Of a DNA stretch of 64,000 nt, positions 1 through 30,149 are shown piece after piece (within the stretch, counting starts at the first letter, position 1; each line of letters starts with the position of its first letter). Below the pieces are notes generated by a model. It saw only the letters and a list, made by a program, of their open reading frames with translations, was not told the DNA's origin and made no database searches. The stretch covers positions 6,154,686 through 6,218,685 of the forward strand of contig NW_004624795.1 in the NCBI RefSeq assembly GCF_000247695.1, in the 5' to 3' direction. This DNA comes from Heterocephalus glaber (taxonomy: Eukaryota; Chordata; Mammalia; Rodentia; Bathyergidae). The translations under genes were made by a program, and so were the position numbers.

Positions 1-273
1 GGAGACGGAGAAGGCAGCTCGCTTTTTGTTTTGGGGGGTGGGTGGGCGTAAAGCAGAGGTCTCCCCAATTTCCAGGTGGGGCTTTACCACTGCACACCTG
101 CTCTGCCTGTCTCTTCCTCCCAGCTTCACACCACTGTCCACTCCCTCCAGCCACACCATCGTCTTCTTCTTGAGCCTAAACCCTAGCGACCCGAGTTCTG
201 CACTTCCCGGCGGATAAGGTTCCCAGTCCCCAGCCCCTGCTGACTTGGCCTCCCTTCCGTCTGCACCCACCAG
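1..273 (+). other. SGCA: SGCA intron 5, 3' part
   Basis: This is intronic sequence ending in a CAG acceptor at 271-273, directly before the first recognisable SGCA exon. SGCA exons 1-5 lie outside the window. No other feature was seen here. Confidence 0.8.
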
Positions 274-6334
<6,061 letters not shown>

Positions 6335-6670
6335 GGGCCCCGCGAGGTGGGTCTGGCTGGGCAGTGCCAGGATCATTTCTGGAAGCAAGGCTGGGGCAGT
6401 GGTGGGTTGGGAGAGGTCAGGGGAAGGGGCCCATAGACCTGCCTGTGCCTGCAGGGAAGCTGCAGGGTACCAGCATGGCTCCCAGGCCGTTCCTCTTCCA
6501 GTTTCAGCCCTGACCTCCTCCCCCCTTCTCTCTCCACTCAGAGAGCTGCTGATCCTTGGCAAGGGCTGATTCTAGCTCCTGGCCCTGTTGGACCCCACGC
6601 TCAGAGGAAGCAGAGTGTTGGGAGGTGTTTGGAGTCTGGATTCCCGGAATAAATGCCTGCTGCTTACTGT
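6335..6670 (+). other. SGCA: SGCA 3' UTR, split by intron 9, with poly(A) signal
   Basis: After the stop codon exon 9 continues to 6346, where a GTGGGT donor follows. A pyrimidine-rich acceptor ends at 6541 and non-coding exon 10 runs from 6542. AATAAA lies at 6648-6653, so cleavage is expected near 6670. A stop codon in the penultimate exon followed by a wholly non-coding last exon is the known SGCA arrangement. Because the stop is only 12 nt from the junction, it should not trigger nonsense-mediated decay. Confidence 0.85.
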
Positions 6671-6867
6671 CTACTGCCGCCAGAGCCTTCCTCTCTGCAG
6701 CCTCCCGAGGTCCTCACTGCCCGCATTGCTCTTTCTGCCTTCTGGGGTCCCCCGGGGCTGCCAGCCTGCCCTTTGGACTCTTGGCATTTGCTGTCTTTTC
6801 AAATCCCCCGGAAGAGGGAAGGCTCTTCTATGTGCAGCTGTCACACAAACTGGACAACGACAGATGA

Positions 6868-6975
6868 GTGGATCATCATCCCCATTTTATAGATAGGGAA
6901 ACTGAGGCCTAGGGAGAGTGACAGACCCAAGCTCACAGAACAAGCTGGTGTCAGAGCTTGGTTTAGAACCTGGCC
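6868..6975. repeat. MIR-like ancient SINE
   Basis: It contains CCCCATTTTATAGATAGGGA, AACTGAGGCCTAGGGAGAG and a GAACCTGG tail, as in MIR. Confidence 0.75.
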
Positions 6976-7589
6976 TGTCTGCTCACACACTGCCTTCTGG
7001 AGGGTCGGCAAAGGAGGAGGTCCAGGCCCCTACCTGGAGCTTTAGTTGGGTTCTTGCTGCGCTGAGTGTCACCAGCGTGGTGTCCGCACAGTCCTGGAGA
7101 GCTCAGCTGGCCATGCAGAGACCCGAGGCTGCTTTCCCAGGTGGCCACTCTGCCCTCCCACTGTCATCAGCGCTGTCTCCGGGGCAATGTGTTATAGCTT
7201 CCTCCTGAGGACAGCCTGAGAGAGGAGCAGCTAAATGACAGCAGAGGAGCAGGGAACATGCCAGGCCTTCTCCAGGTGGCAGGTGCAAGAGGGTCCACAC
7301 AAGGCCCGGCAGCCACCTCCTATCCCTTCCCTTCTCCGCGGCTGGGAGCCCCCAGTCCACACAACTCCCACCCAGGGCCTCCTTCCTAGCACCCCCAGCT
7401 CTGTGAGAGGAGAGGCTGTCGGGGCTCACTGTTTCCATCTGCTTCCTGCACTAGAACGCCGTCTTTGGCCACCGGCTCCGAGGGCCCCACGTGCACACTT
7501 GAAGGGCTGGGGGAGCCGCAGGAAGGGACTAAACCCTGAGCGGGGGGGGGGGGCACTGTGGTCTGGGTTTGCACTCAGTTCTTTTTCTG

Positions 7590-7862
7590 TTTTGTTTTGT
7601 TTTTTCATTTTTAATTTTATTGGTAGAATTTAGATTCACATGATGATTATATTCATCATAGGGAATTTATACCTTTACATGATGTATCTTGATTCCTTTT
7701 CTCGTGCTCAGTTCTCTTTGTTTGCTTTGTTATTTTTGTTATTTTTGTTTTTTGAGACAGGATCTCACTGTGTAGTCCAGGGTGGCCTTGAACTGGCAGC
7801 AGAGCCTTCCGCCTCAGCCTCCTGAGTGCTGGGATTGCAGGCATGTTCTATGGCCCCTGGCT
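7590..7862. repeat. AT-rich interspersed fragment plus B1 SINE (minus)
   Basis: Positions 7600-7700 share wording ('attcatcat..ggaat', 'acctttaca') with the L1-associated sequence near 37.75 kb. A reversed B1 spans 7748-7862, with GAGACAGGATCTCACTGTGT and GCCTCAGCCTCCTGAGTGC. Confidence 0.65.
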
Positions 7863-8542
7863 GCTCACAGTTCTGGGCGAAGGGCTGAGCAAGGCCATTG
7901 CTGAAGCCTCTACAGCTCTCTGCCCCACCTTCGCTGGGCACCGGTGCCCATTAACTGTTAATGGGTACACGGAGTCCCTAAGGGGTACTGAGGCCTTGTT
8001 GAAGGGGTAGCTCTGGGCACCCAGCCCCAAACCAAACAGGCTCTTGGACTGCGACTTCCCCTCCGCCATTTCCTCCTCCCTCCTGGGCCAGTATCCGACG
8101 GAAAGCACATGCATCGCATCACAGGCATCACACAGAATCTGCTGGGGTGGAGGAGCGGGCTACCCGCCTGCTGTCTGGCTGGCTCCTCCTGTGCCCCCGC
8201 CCAGTCTGTCCGGGCCAACCTGAGGCCGGTGAGGGAGTGAAGTGTGCAAAGCCAGCTCCTCCCTCCCTCTCCTCCGGGCCTGGCCTCGGGTCTTGGCTGC
8301 CACTCCTTCCCTGCTGGGCTCCCAGGCGCGCTCGCTCACGGGAGCCTGGCTGCCGGCCAGCCGGAGAGGAAATGGCTCAGACAAATAGCTGGGAAGGTGT
8401 GGGGAGTGGAGGACAAGGATCAGCGGCTGGGCACACACAGCCACCCAGGTGCCAGTAGCGGGGGGGGGGGCACAGGCACATTCAGTGCCCCTCTTCTCAC
8501 TGGGGAGTGACCAAACTGCCATCATTCCCTGCACAGGGAGTG

Positions 8543-8604
8543 GAGGTGCTCCGCCTCTCTCTGCCCTGCCCACGTTCAATGTGTGCACAGGTGAGCGCCT
8601 GCCA
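8543..8604 (+). pseudogene. Duplicated fragment of SGCA exon 9
   Basis: Positions 8554-8604 align without gaps to SGCA exon 9 positions 6236-6286, with 44 of 51 bases identical by my count. The shared core includes GTTCAATGTG and GCACAGG. A weaker match with one deleted base reaches back to 8543. The remainder of the exon, including its stop, is not repeated. A short segmental copy is more likely than a functional alternative exon: I see no clear acceptor, and the deletion shifts the frame. Confidence 0.55.
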
Positions 8605-8609
8605 CACCC

Positions 8610-8684
8610 CAGCCCAACCTGGTGACTTCCATGCACACACCCAGGAGGGGCCATGGGGACACAGCCTCCGCCAGCACCAGGGAC
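8610..8684. repeat. Direct repeat unit A (about 75 bp)
   Basis: It aligns to unit B at 9631-9706 over its whole length. Both contain TTCCATGCACACACCCAGG followed by AGGGG and a CACCAGCACC motif. The family is unknown. Confidence 0.7.
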
Positions 8685-9197
8685 AAGGGTAAGATTCCAC
8701 CCAGCAGTCACCCCCGTAGTCACTGACCAGGATCCCCCCAGCCCCTCAAGACTCAGCCCTGTACTCTCCCACACCCCACCTCCTCCAGTCCCACCGAGGG
8801 CCCTGCCCATGGCGTCCCGTGTGTGGTGTGTGAACTTCCAAGGGGGTGGTCACGCCTGCCTTGGCCGCTGTGGGAGCTCTTCCCAAGGACCAGCACGCTG
8901 GGAGCTCCAGGAAAGGAACGTTATTGCGTGCAAGCCAGAGGTCCTGGGGAGTCTCCTCACCCCTAGGATCCAGACTAAAGGGGCTCCAGTTCCACGTGTG
9001 CCTGGTGGAAAGTTCCATTTCTCCCTGCGAGTTTAGGGTGCAGGCTTTTGATGGGCTGCCCTGTGGCCACCAAAGACTTGCGGTGCAACCGGGCTAAACT
9101 GTGGCGTGTCAGAAATGGAGGGAGGGTGCTGTGGTATCTGGGGATGTGTCAGGTTAAGTAAAAGGCATTATTAAATGAGTTTTACTTGTTTCTTTTT

Positions 9198-9231
9198 ACA
9201 CTTGACCTGAGCCAAAAGGCCGAGAAGCGAT
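9198..9231 (-). pseudogene. Truncated U2 snRNA retropseudogene
   Basis: Read on the minus strand from 9231, the sequence begins ATCGCTTCTCGGCCTTTTGG, the conserved 5' end of U2 snRNA. It continues for 34 nt with about two differences and then stops. It is flanked by a 13-bp direct repeat (9185-9197 and 9232-9244, 12 of 13 identical), which looks like a target-site duplication from LINE-mediated insertion. The remaining roughly 150 nt of U2 are missing, so it cannot act as an snRNA. Confidence 0.85.
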
Positions 9232-9630
9232 CTTGTCTCTTTTTTTAAACATGGCTGCTAGAAAATGAAGTTGCACATGGCACCCGTTCTATTTCTGTGC
9301 TGATTTCATGGCTGTCTTTGTCTGTACTCCGAGTTGTCTCAGCACCAGACTCCGGCCTCTCCTTGCTTTCTGCAGAACACCTGCTCATCCGGGCTTCTGC
9401 ATGCATCCGCCGAGCTCTGGACCGCACAGCCAGACTCCCCCAGGTTTTGGCCTGTGGCCTCCTTGCTCCATGTACTCCTGGGTCCCCACTTCGGCTCTCC
9501 GCAGCCTTCCTTCCTCACCCTCCCGGAGAACCCCACTTTGCCCACACCTCGAGTCCCTCCGATACCTCCCTCCCGGCCTGGCCTAGCCCAGCCTGCACGG
9601 GTCTCACCTCCTGAGCCATCAACATGTGCC

Positions 9631-9706
9631 CAGCCCAATCTGTTGCCTTCCATGCACACACCCAGGAGGGGACCAGGGAACACAGCTTCTCACCAGCACC
9701 GGGGAC
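9631..9706. repeat. Direct repeat unit B (about 75 bp)
   Basis: Second copy of the segment at 8610-8684, in the same orientation about 1.0 kb away. Sequence just left of it (ATCAACATGTGCC) may be a degraded match to the SGCA-exon-9-like piece left of unit A. Confidence 0.65.
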
Positions 9707-10186
9707 TTTGGTGGCAGTGCTTTCCCACACCCACCCTTTGCTGATCTTCCCACACCCCTCGATGCCTGCTCCTATCCACCCGAGTTCACACAGACAGAAA
9801 CACATTTGTCCCAAATGCTGTCACCCATGCCTTCTCCGACTCACATGGCGTCTCCTCTACCGCCTCCCCTTGAGGATCCTGCCCTCACTGTGTGCAGATC
9901 TGGCTACTGCTTCCCTCCTTTGCCATCTCTGGCCTCTCCTCATGGAGGCCCCACATCTCCACCTGCACCCCCAGCTCACACAGGCACCTCCTCCACCTCC
10001 CCCCTCTACTTCGCCCAGCTCTGCCTATGAAGGGAGATCTTGGAGGTGCCAGGGAAGCAAGGGTTAAGAAGCTGAAAGAAAAGGAAGGAAAACCCACCAT
10101 ATTCTGGTCATAGAAAATTCTGCCAGGAGATGGTCTAGTCCAGCTCCCCGAAGGGACCCAGGATTCCAAGGAAGCAGCAAGAGTGA

Positions 10187-10331
10187 AAAATCCAGATGAA
10201 GCTGGGCCGGGGATTTAGCTCAGTGGCACCGTGCCTGCATCACAAGTGCAAGGCCATGAGTTTGATCCCTGGTGCCAAAATAAAAACAAAAAAACCCCAA
10301 AAAACAAAAAACAAAAAATCCAAATGAAGCT
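10187..10331 (+). repeat. ID SINE with target-site duplication
   Basis: The element runs 10204-10314, with GGCCGGGGATTTAGCTCAGT and an A-rich tail. It is flanked by AAAATCCAGATGAAGCT (10187-10203) and a copy differing at one base (10315-10331). This is the last ID/B1 before a SINE-free interval reaching to about 36.4 kb. Confidence 0.92.
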
Positions 10332-10799
10332 TCTTTTCTTTCTAGAATTTTCCATCTGGATTTGACTGAAAATTATCCACAGGAACTTAGTCTTCTCCCT
10401 ATAGAGGAGACAAAGGTAAGTCCGAATGCAGAGCAGCCCTGGGAGCCGCAGGCACTGTGCCTCTGCACGGGGACAGCGAGGGTCCCGGGGATGAGGCCTG
10501 GCAGCTATATTTAGGGCAGCTGTGATGTCAGCAGAAAGGAGGGTTTGAGTTGGGAGCCTGGTACAATGGTCCCTTTGTCCCCTTCTCCTCCTATCCCGCA
10601 CTGCACTCAAACCGTATTCTGGCCCTCACCAGGTGACACGGACACGGAACCACACGAGACCTGCCACCTCCACACCCCTGACATGGAGTGCAAAAGCCCA
10701 CATACATGCACATGTGTGTACACACCACACCCGCGGACCCACGTGTGTAGTGAGAGGCTCTTTTGCTCCTCCGCCACAAAGCCATGCTATGCTGGACCC

Positions 10800-10870
10800 A
10801 AATTCATCGAAATTAGTGAAAGTAAGAATTTTGTCCCTCGGCGCTAGCCACATTTGAAGTGCTCAGAACT
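10800..10870. repeat. MER5A-like DNA transposon fragment
   Basis: The phrase CTAGCCACATTTGAAGTGCT closely resembles the hAT-type MER5 consensus. Short and low confidence. Confidence 0.45.
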
Positions 10871-12838
10871 GAAGGCTGGCTTTCACTTACTGCCCTTCAT
10901 GTGGGCCTCACCGGTGCACAGGTGAGCCTAAGGGACACCTACCTCTCCAGCTCACATGCCTGCCTGCTTGCTCCTCTCTCCCGTGTCTACACCAACTCCA
11001 TGCTCCGCCCTGCATGGCATCATCTGGCCTCTGGCTGGAGAGAAGATCAGATGGGAGCAGAATAATAGGCCTGCAGTGACAGTGTCCAGTCTCTGGGGTG
11101 GATGGCAGAGAGCTCTGGGAACTCGGAGGGCCCAGCTGAGCCTGGGCTGGGCAGGAGAAGGGATGTCCTGACCCACGGGAGCCTGGCCTAGAGGCCGGGT
11201 CTCAAGCAGGCAGAGAGAAGGGACATCACGTCCAGGGTGGGAAGAGGCATAATGTGGGAAGTGGGTGTGTGTTGGAAACTGCAGTCACCCTCTTTGACTG
11301 GTGTGACAGGTGTGGGCCATGGAGGGGCAGCGGCCCTGGACAGGTAGAGTCTTGGAATCTCAGCTCAGGATGCCTCTAGCTCTGTAAGGGGCCAGAGTCC
11401 CAAGGGCCAGAGGTTCAGGTAGATGGTGATTACCAGGGCCGAGTGGCAGGCAGGCAGGTGTCACCAAGAAATCAATGCGCCAATCCATTGTTCACACAAC
11501 TTCGGATAATCTGCATTCGACTAAGTCTTTGCTTTCTGTACCATAATTTCTAGACTAATTCCCACTTTACACTGTCCTAACATGGTACAGGCTCTAATGA
11601 TGAATTATTAAAGACCCAAATTAATAACCACAAGTACTCGATGACAGCCACAACAGTGGCACTAAGCATGCATTTAAGGATGAATGGCTGCACAGACTCA
11701 TCCTGCTCTCTGCAGACCCAGGGAGGGACATAGGACACAGGCTTCCCCTTCCCCTGCAGTTTGGGCCTTGAGGCCCTGGGTGAGAGGGAGAGACAGCTGT
11801 CATCTCTGTCTCCCTGTCCACTCCAGGTTCCCAACAATCTGGGTTCTCTGTCCCCCACTGACCACACACACCACTGTCCCTGTTCCCTGAGATGGGGACC
11901 CAACCAGTCCCCTCCCCTCTGGGGCCCTCAGGTTCTCAGCTAGGCAAGGAGAGCCAAGCAGAAGAGGAGGGAAAAGAAGGAGGAAGGGGAAGCAAGAATT
12001 TGGGGAAAGAAAAGAACAGGAAAGAAGCAAGCAGGAAGTAGCTGCTGGGCAGAATGGCTCGAGCGAGGGGACCCTTGCATTCTCTGCTGGCTGAGCAAGG
12101 GCCCTGTCCTTCCAGGGAGCTCCCTACAGGTGCTTTCTCGAAGCTCCTCGAGGCCTCAAGGAGATGCTCCCAGGGGCTGGGCCACCTCCTCCCTCCCATG
12201 AGCAAACAGGAGCTTTCCTTGTTCCTGGCCTCCTCCTAGGCACTCCCCCACCCCAGCGGGCCCAGGAGGCCCCCTCTCTTGCTGGACTGCTTGCTCCCCA
12301 GGGTAAAGGCCAGGTGCCCACCATGTTTGTCTGGGGAAGAGGATGGGGTCCGTCCGAGGTCCTCCTTACCAATAGCACGTCTCCCCTCCTCCCAGGACCC
12401 TGGGCAACACTTCCCTTAGACCCCAACCCTGCAGGGTGCCCACAGCCTGGAAAGTTGCTGGCACTGTTGGGAGAGAGGGCAAGAGGTTTGCCAAGCTGAG
12501 ATCCGAAGGGAAATGTGCGTGTGCATGCATGTGTGTATGCACGTGTATTGCCATGTAGTAGGGGCTGCCTGAGTGGCACTACAGGGTACAAGAGGGCTTG
12601 GAAAAACACAAGGAGAATTGCAAGAGAAAGAGAAATGAAAGAGAGAAAAAGGTTTAAGGTACAAGAAAGGCAAGAGGAAGTGGGGGGATCCAGTCTAGAA
12701 GGGGTACAGGGAAAGGGCAGCAGATGGAAGATGAACCCACCCACCCCAACCCCCCACCCCCTAGATCTCTCCCTCCCCGAAAGCCCAGGAAGGAAATGAA
12801 GAGGCCACTGCAGAAGTGTCTGGGTCATTTCCACATGC

Positions 12839-12844
12839 TTTATT
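12839..12844 (-). terminator. COL1A1: Distal poly(A) signal of COL1A1
   Basis: AATAAA on the minus strand, followed by GCATGTGGAAATGACCCA, a context I recognise from COL1A1 mRNA ends. Confidence 0.85.
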
Positions 12845-13859
12845 CCAGCAATCAAAATAATTAAAAACATCTCAAATTATTATTATACACATACAAAATA
12901 GGTACAGAGTCTCTTGCTTCCTCCCACCCTGGGGCAAAAACTGCTTTGTGCTTTGGGAAGCTGTTATCTGAAAACCACGGAGTACAGAGGTGCAGGAGGG
13001 AGGGCTTCAGAGGAGAAGTCAGAGAGGCAGGGTGGGGAGAGGGAGGAGAGGGGCAGGCTGGAGCCAGCCCTTTCCCCCCACATTAAATAGCACCGTTAGA
13101 AAAAAAATTCACGAGTCCCCATCTGCAAGGAAGACCGAAAGAAGGAAAGAAAGAGCTGAAGAGCAGAAGACTTTGAACAAAAAGGAACATTTGTTGGCCT
13201 GGGGGCACCCCAACTTTTTTAGCACCAGAAATTCCTCCTCCACCCCCCCCCACATTGATGTAGCACCTTTGGTATCAAATGGGGTGGTCGCTGCCCCCGC
13301 CCCTCACAGTCGCTGGTGACACACAAGACAAGAACGAGGTAGTCAGTCTTTAGCAACACAGTTACACAAGGAACAGAACATCTCTCCCACCCAGCCGGGC
13401 GCACAAGGGGCTCCAGGCGCTCCCCCAAGTCCGACGTCTCTGCTCTGCGGTGCCGTGGCCCTGCCCCTCTCTCGAGACCCCCGGGAAGGGCCCTCTCAAA
13501 AACAAAGTGGGGTGTGTTGCAGAGGCCTTGGGGATGCCAGATGGGTGGGCTCCTTTGGCAGTCTGGGAACCCCGGATCTCCCCAGCACTGGGTGTATCAG
13601 GCAGCCGGAGTGGGCTGGGAGTTGGAGGCCACTTAGATGTTTCAGCATTGCCTTTGGTTGCTGAGCAGACAATGCACTGTTTCTTGTGCCTTTGCGGGCG
13701 ACTTGGATTTGGGGAACAGTGGAAGAGAGGCCCCAAGAAGGGGTGGAAAAAAGAGCAGAAAGGGCAGCATTGGGGTATCATAAGCCCAACGGGCAGAAAA
13801 AGACTTACCCCCACAGGGTCTTCAAGCAAGTGGACCAAGCTTCCTTTTTTAAAAACTTA

Positions 13860-13869
13860 TTTATTTATT
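13860..13869 (-). terminator. COL1A1: Candidate proximal poly(A) signal of COL1A1
   Basis: Two overlapping AATAAA hexamers on the minus strand about 245 nt after the stop codon, following an A-rich run. This is consistent with the known shorter COL1A1 transcript. Confidence 0.55.
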
Positions 13870-14111
13870 CTTTTTTTTTTTTTCCCGTAAGGTTCAATGC
13901 ATTTTTGGTTTTTGGTCATGTTCAGTTGGTCAAAGAAAAAAAACTAAGTTCGAGAGATGAATGTAAAGGAAAAAAAAAATGTTTTCCAAAGTCCATGTGA
14001 AATTGTCTCCCATTTTTTTGGCTTTTGGGGGGATTCAGTTTGGGTTGTTTTTCTGTTTCCGGGAAGGGGAGTGGGCTGGGTGGGAGTGAGCCAGGGTGGA
14101 GTGGAGGGGGT

Positions 14112-28382
<14,271 letters not shown>

Positions 28383-28386
<4 letters not shown>

Positions 28387-28405
28387 GTCTAGACCCTAGA
28401 CATGT
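28383..28405 (-). promoter_or_regulatory. COL1A1: Collagen 5' stem-loop spanning the start codon
   Basis: A perfect 10-bp inverted repeat, ACATGTCTAG / CTAGACATGT, with a 3-nt loop. The main start codon lies inside the 3' arm of the mRNA and an upstream AUG inside the 5' arm. In fibrillar type I/III collagen mRNAs this conserved element binds LARP6 and coordinates translation at the ER. Confidence 0.92.
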
Positions 28406-28503
28406 AGACTCTTTGCGGCTGGGGTGGGGGGTTAGCGTCGGCTCATGCGTGGCCTCACACTCCGCGTGCCTCCTGTTCCGACCCCGGGGAGAGACTCCGG
28501 TCT
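28387..28503 (-). other. COL1A1: COL1A1 5' UTR
   Basis: The start is inferred at about 28503 (transcript beginning AGACCGGAGTCTCTC) from similarity to the mammalian cap site and the distance to the TATA box. It holds two short upstream frames: 28432-28446 (ATG AGC CGA CGC TAA) and 28389-28403 (ATG TCT AGG GTC TAG). The second ends two bases before the main ATG. Confidence 0.8.
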
Positions 28504-28528
28504 GCTCCCCACGGCTGGCCCGGGCCCC

Positions 28529-28535
28529 TTTTATA
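28529..28535 (-). promoter_or_regulatory. COL1A1: COL1A1 TATA box
   Basis: TATAAAA on the minus strand, 26-32 nt upstream of the inferred start at 28503. Confidence 0.85.
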
Positions 28536-28603
28536 TCATCCTGGCAGAGCACTGGGAGGAACCCTGGCCGGTGGAGAGGGGGAGCAGGCCGCCCGGCCCC
28601 CAG

Positions 28604-28634
28604 CCAATCAGAGCTGCCTGGCCCGGCCCCCAAT
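28604..28634 (-). promoter_or_regulatory. COL1A1: Two inverted CCAAT boxes of the COL1A1 proximal promoter
   Basis: CCAAT reads on the plus strand at 28604-28608 and 28630-28634, so ATTGG on the gene strand, at about -101 and -127. Paired inverted CCAAT boxes bound by CBF/NF-Y at about these distances are characteristic of COL1A1. Confidence 0.85.
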
Positions 28635-28641
28635 TTGGACC

Positions 28642-28677
28642 GGAGAGGGGGAGGAGGAGGGAAGGAAGGAAAGGGAG
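28642..28677 (-). promoter_or_regulatory. COL1A1: Polypurine/polypyrimidine tract of the COL1A1 promoter
   Basis: A 36-nt pure purine run on the plus strand (pyrimidines on the gene strand) at about -139 to -174. The COL1A1 promoter is known to have a CT-rich tract here. Confidence 0.7.
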
Positions 28678-30143
28678 TCCACCCGAGTTCTCCCCCCTTT
28701 GCCACTCAGCTCCCCAGCCCCCAGCCCAGCCTGGGCCAGAGATGCTGCCGCTGGGGTTTCACGGGGTGGGCAGGGGTGCCCTTGGTGCTTTCTTGCTGGG
28801 ACCTCCAATCTGAGAGCATGGAATTGGGGAAGGGTTAGGAGTAAGTGGAAGAGGCCCCCCCCCCCCCACGCCACTCACCCTCCTGACCTCCTTGGGAAGC
28901 GCCAAGGAACGATCCTAAAGAGGCCAGGTGTGGGGCTCTCCAAAACAGAAAAACCAGGAAATTAAAAAGATGTGTTTGTTTGGGGATGTCTTCTGGTGTG
29001 GCTGGAGGTTAGGAATATTTGGGGAACAAATTAGAGATTCCTTTAGAAGCATAAGAATCAGATGCTTGGAGGGGGGATAGATTTAGGAGATCGAGTCTAT
29101 TGCCAGGGTTGTGGCTCCCAGAGAGACCCAGAAGCCCTCCTTTAACTCCTGGCTGAATGGAGAGGGGAGATGGGGAGACTGGGGTTCTCCAGGAGGAAGC
29201 TTGGGTGTCCATGGGACACCGGGCTGGGGAGAGGGATTGCTGAGGCCTCGGAGGTGCAGACTGGGGTCTGCAGTGGTCTGCAGTTCGCTCCCCGAGCTCC
29301 TCCAGCCGTAGTTGCAGAGGACTGAGTTTGTAGGGGAAGCCTGTGATCCCTGATGACTTGAAAAGGGTCCTGAGTCAGCCATGGCTGCTGAGGCAGGCTC
29401 GAGACCCTCCTACCCAGCAGTCAGCAGGAGAGAGCTTGGGTGGCGGACCCTGGACCAGGCAGGGTGTCCGTAGAGCTGCTTAAAGCCCCTTCTCTGGCTG
29501 TATGTGGACTTGGGCTGGGGACACATAAGAGAATTGGGGGGTCTGGGGGAACCTGTCCTCAGAGTTGGGATGGAATGGCAGGAAAGGCAGGTGACCCTCT
29601 TCTAGAGGCTGTTTCCCACTGCCTCGTGCTTTCCTGAAAATGTTGGGCTTTGCTCTCTCTCTGCCCTGGAATAAGGAGAGGATCATCGGTACCCAAAAGG
29701 GAGTGGGGACCCCAAGAATACCAGGCTATATTTGAAGAAGATGCTTCTAGAAGTCACTTTACGTTGTTCCTCTCCCATATCTCAAGCCTCAACATCGCTC
29801 TGGCTCAACCTTGATCCATCCAGGGCCCCATCCTGCCAAGATCTGTGGGTCCCAGTAGAAGGCCTGGGGTCTCCTCCAGGGGTCCCCCAGCTTCCCCTAC
29901 CCCTATTGCTCTAGAGATGCAAACGTGGAAGCAAGGAGTCCCGCCTCCCCTGAACCATCCAAGATTCCATTTCTCCCCCTGCCCGCCCCTCTCCACGCCC
30001 TCCCCCAGCTGCTTTTGTGCAACAAAGGCAAAGGAAAAAAAAAAAGACCAAGGGAACAGAAGGGGAGGGAGCCACGTTGGCCGGCCGTGGGCAGCTGGGG
30101 TGAGTGGCGCGGGTGGGGTTGTGCAGGGAGCTGGTGGGGGCTA

Positions 30144-30149
30144 TAATTA
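30144..30149 (-). promoter_or_regulatory. COL1A1: Candidate osteoblast homeodomain element (TAATTA)
   Basis: TAATTA within CTATAATTAA, about 1641 nt upstream of the inferred start. A homeodomain-type TAATTA near -1.65 kb is established in the rodent Col1a1 promoter as needed for osteoblast expression. The match of both word and distance is the basis; function here is inferred. Confidence 0.55.

Larger units (their letters stand above)
6671..12815. other. SGCA-COL1A1 intergenic interval (tail-to-tail genes)
   Basis: No protein gene is recognised between the SGCA and COL1A1 3' ends. The interval holds the repeats and pseudogene fragments listed separately, plus runs of G at about 7542-7553 and 8460-8470. 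The AT-rich stretch 11.46-11.70 kb matches no repeat I recognise. Several long frames here are proline- or serine-rich GC artefacts. Confidence 0.7.
12820..14111 (-). other. COL1A1: COL1A1 3' UTR
   Basis: The UTR runs from the stop codon to a cleavage site expected near 12820. Much of it resembles the mammalian COL1A1 3' UTR as I know it, for example the A-rich tract near 13.85 kb and the terminal AT-rich block at 12.84-12.90 kb. It is about 1.29 kb long. A distal AATAAA lies at 12839-12844 and overlapping proximal AATAAA hexamers lie at 13860-13869, fitting the two mRNA sizes known for this gene. Confidence 0.85.

Noticed and set aside
8160..8810. 216-codon minus-strand frame between SGCA and COL1A1
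   Set aside because: GC-rich composition artefact; part of its apparent similarity to a frame near 6 kb comes from the duplicated SGCA exon 9 fragment read in antisense.
12124..12870. 248-codon minus-strand frame just beyond the COL1A1 3' end
   Set aside because: It overlaps the COL1A1 poly(A) signal and the end of its 3' UTR, is Pro/Ser-rich, and has no family resemblance.
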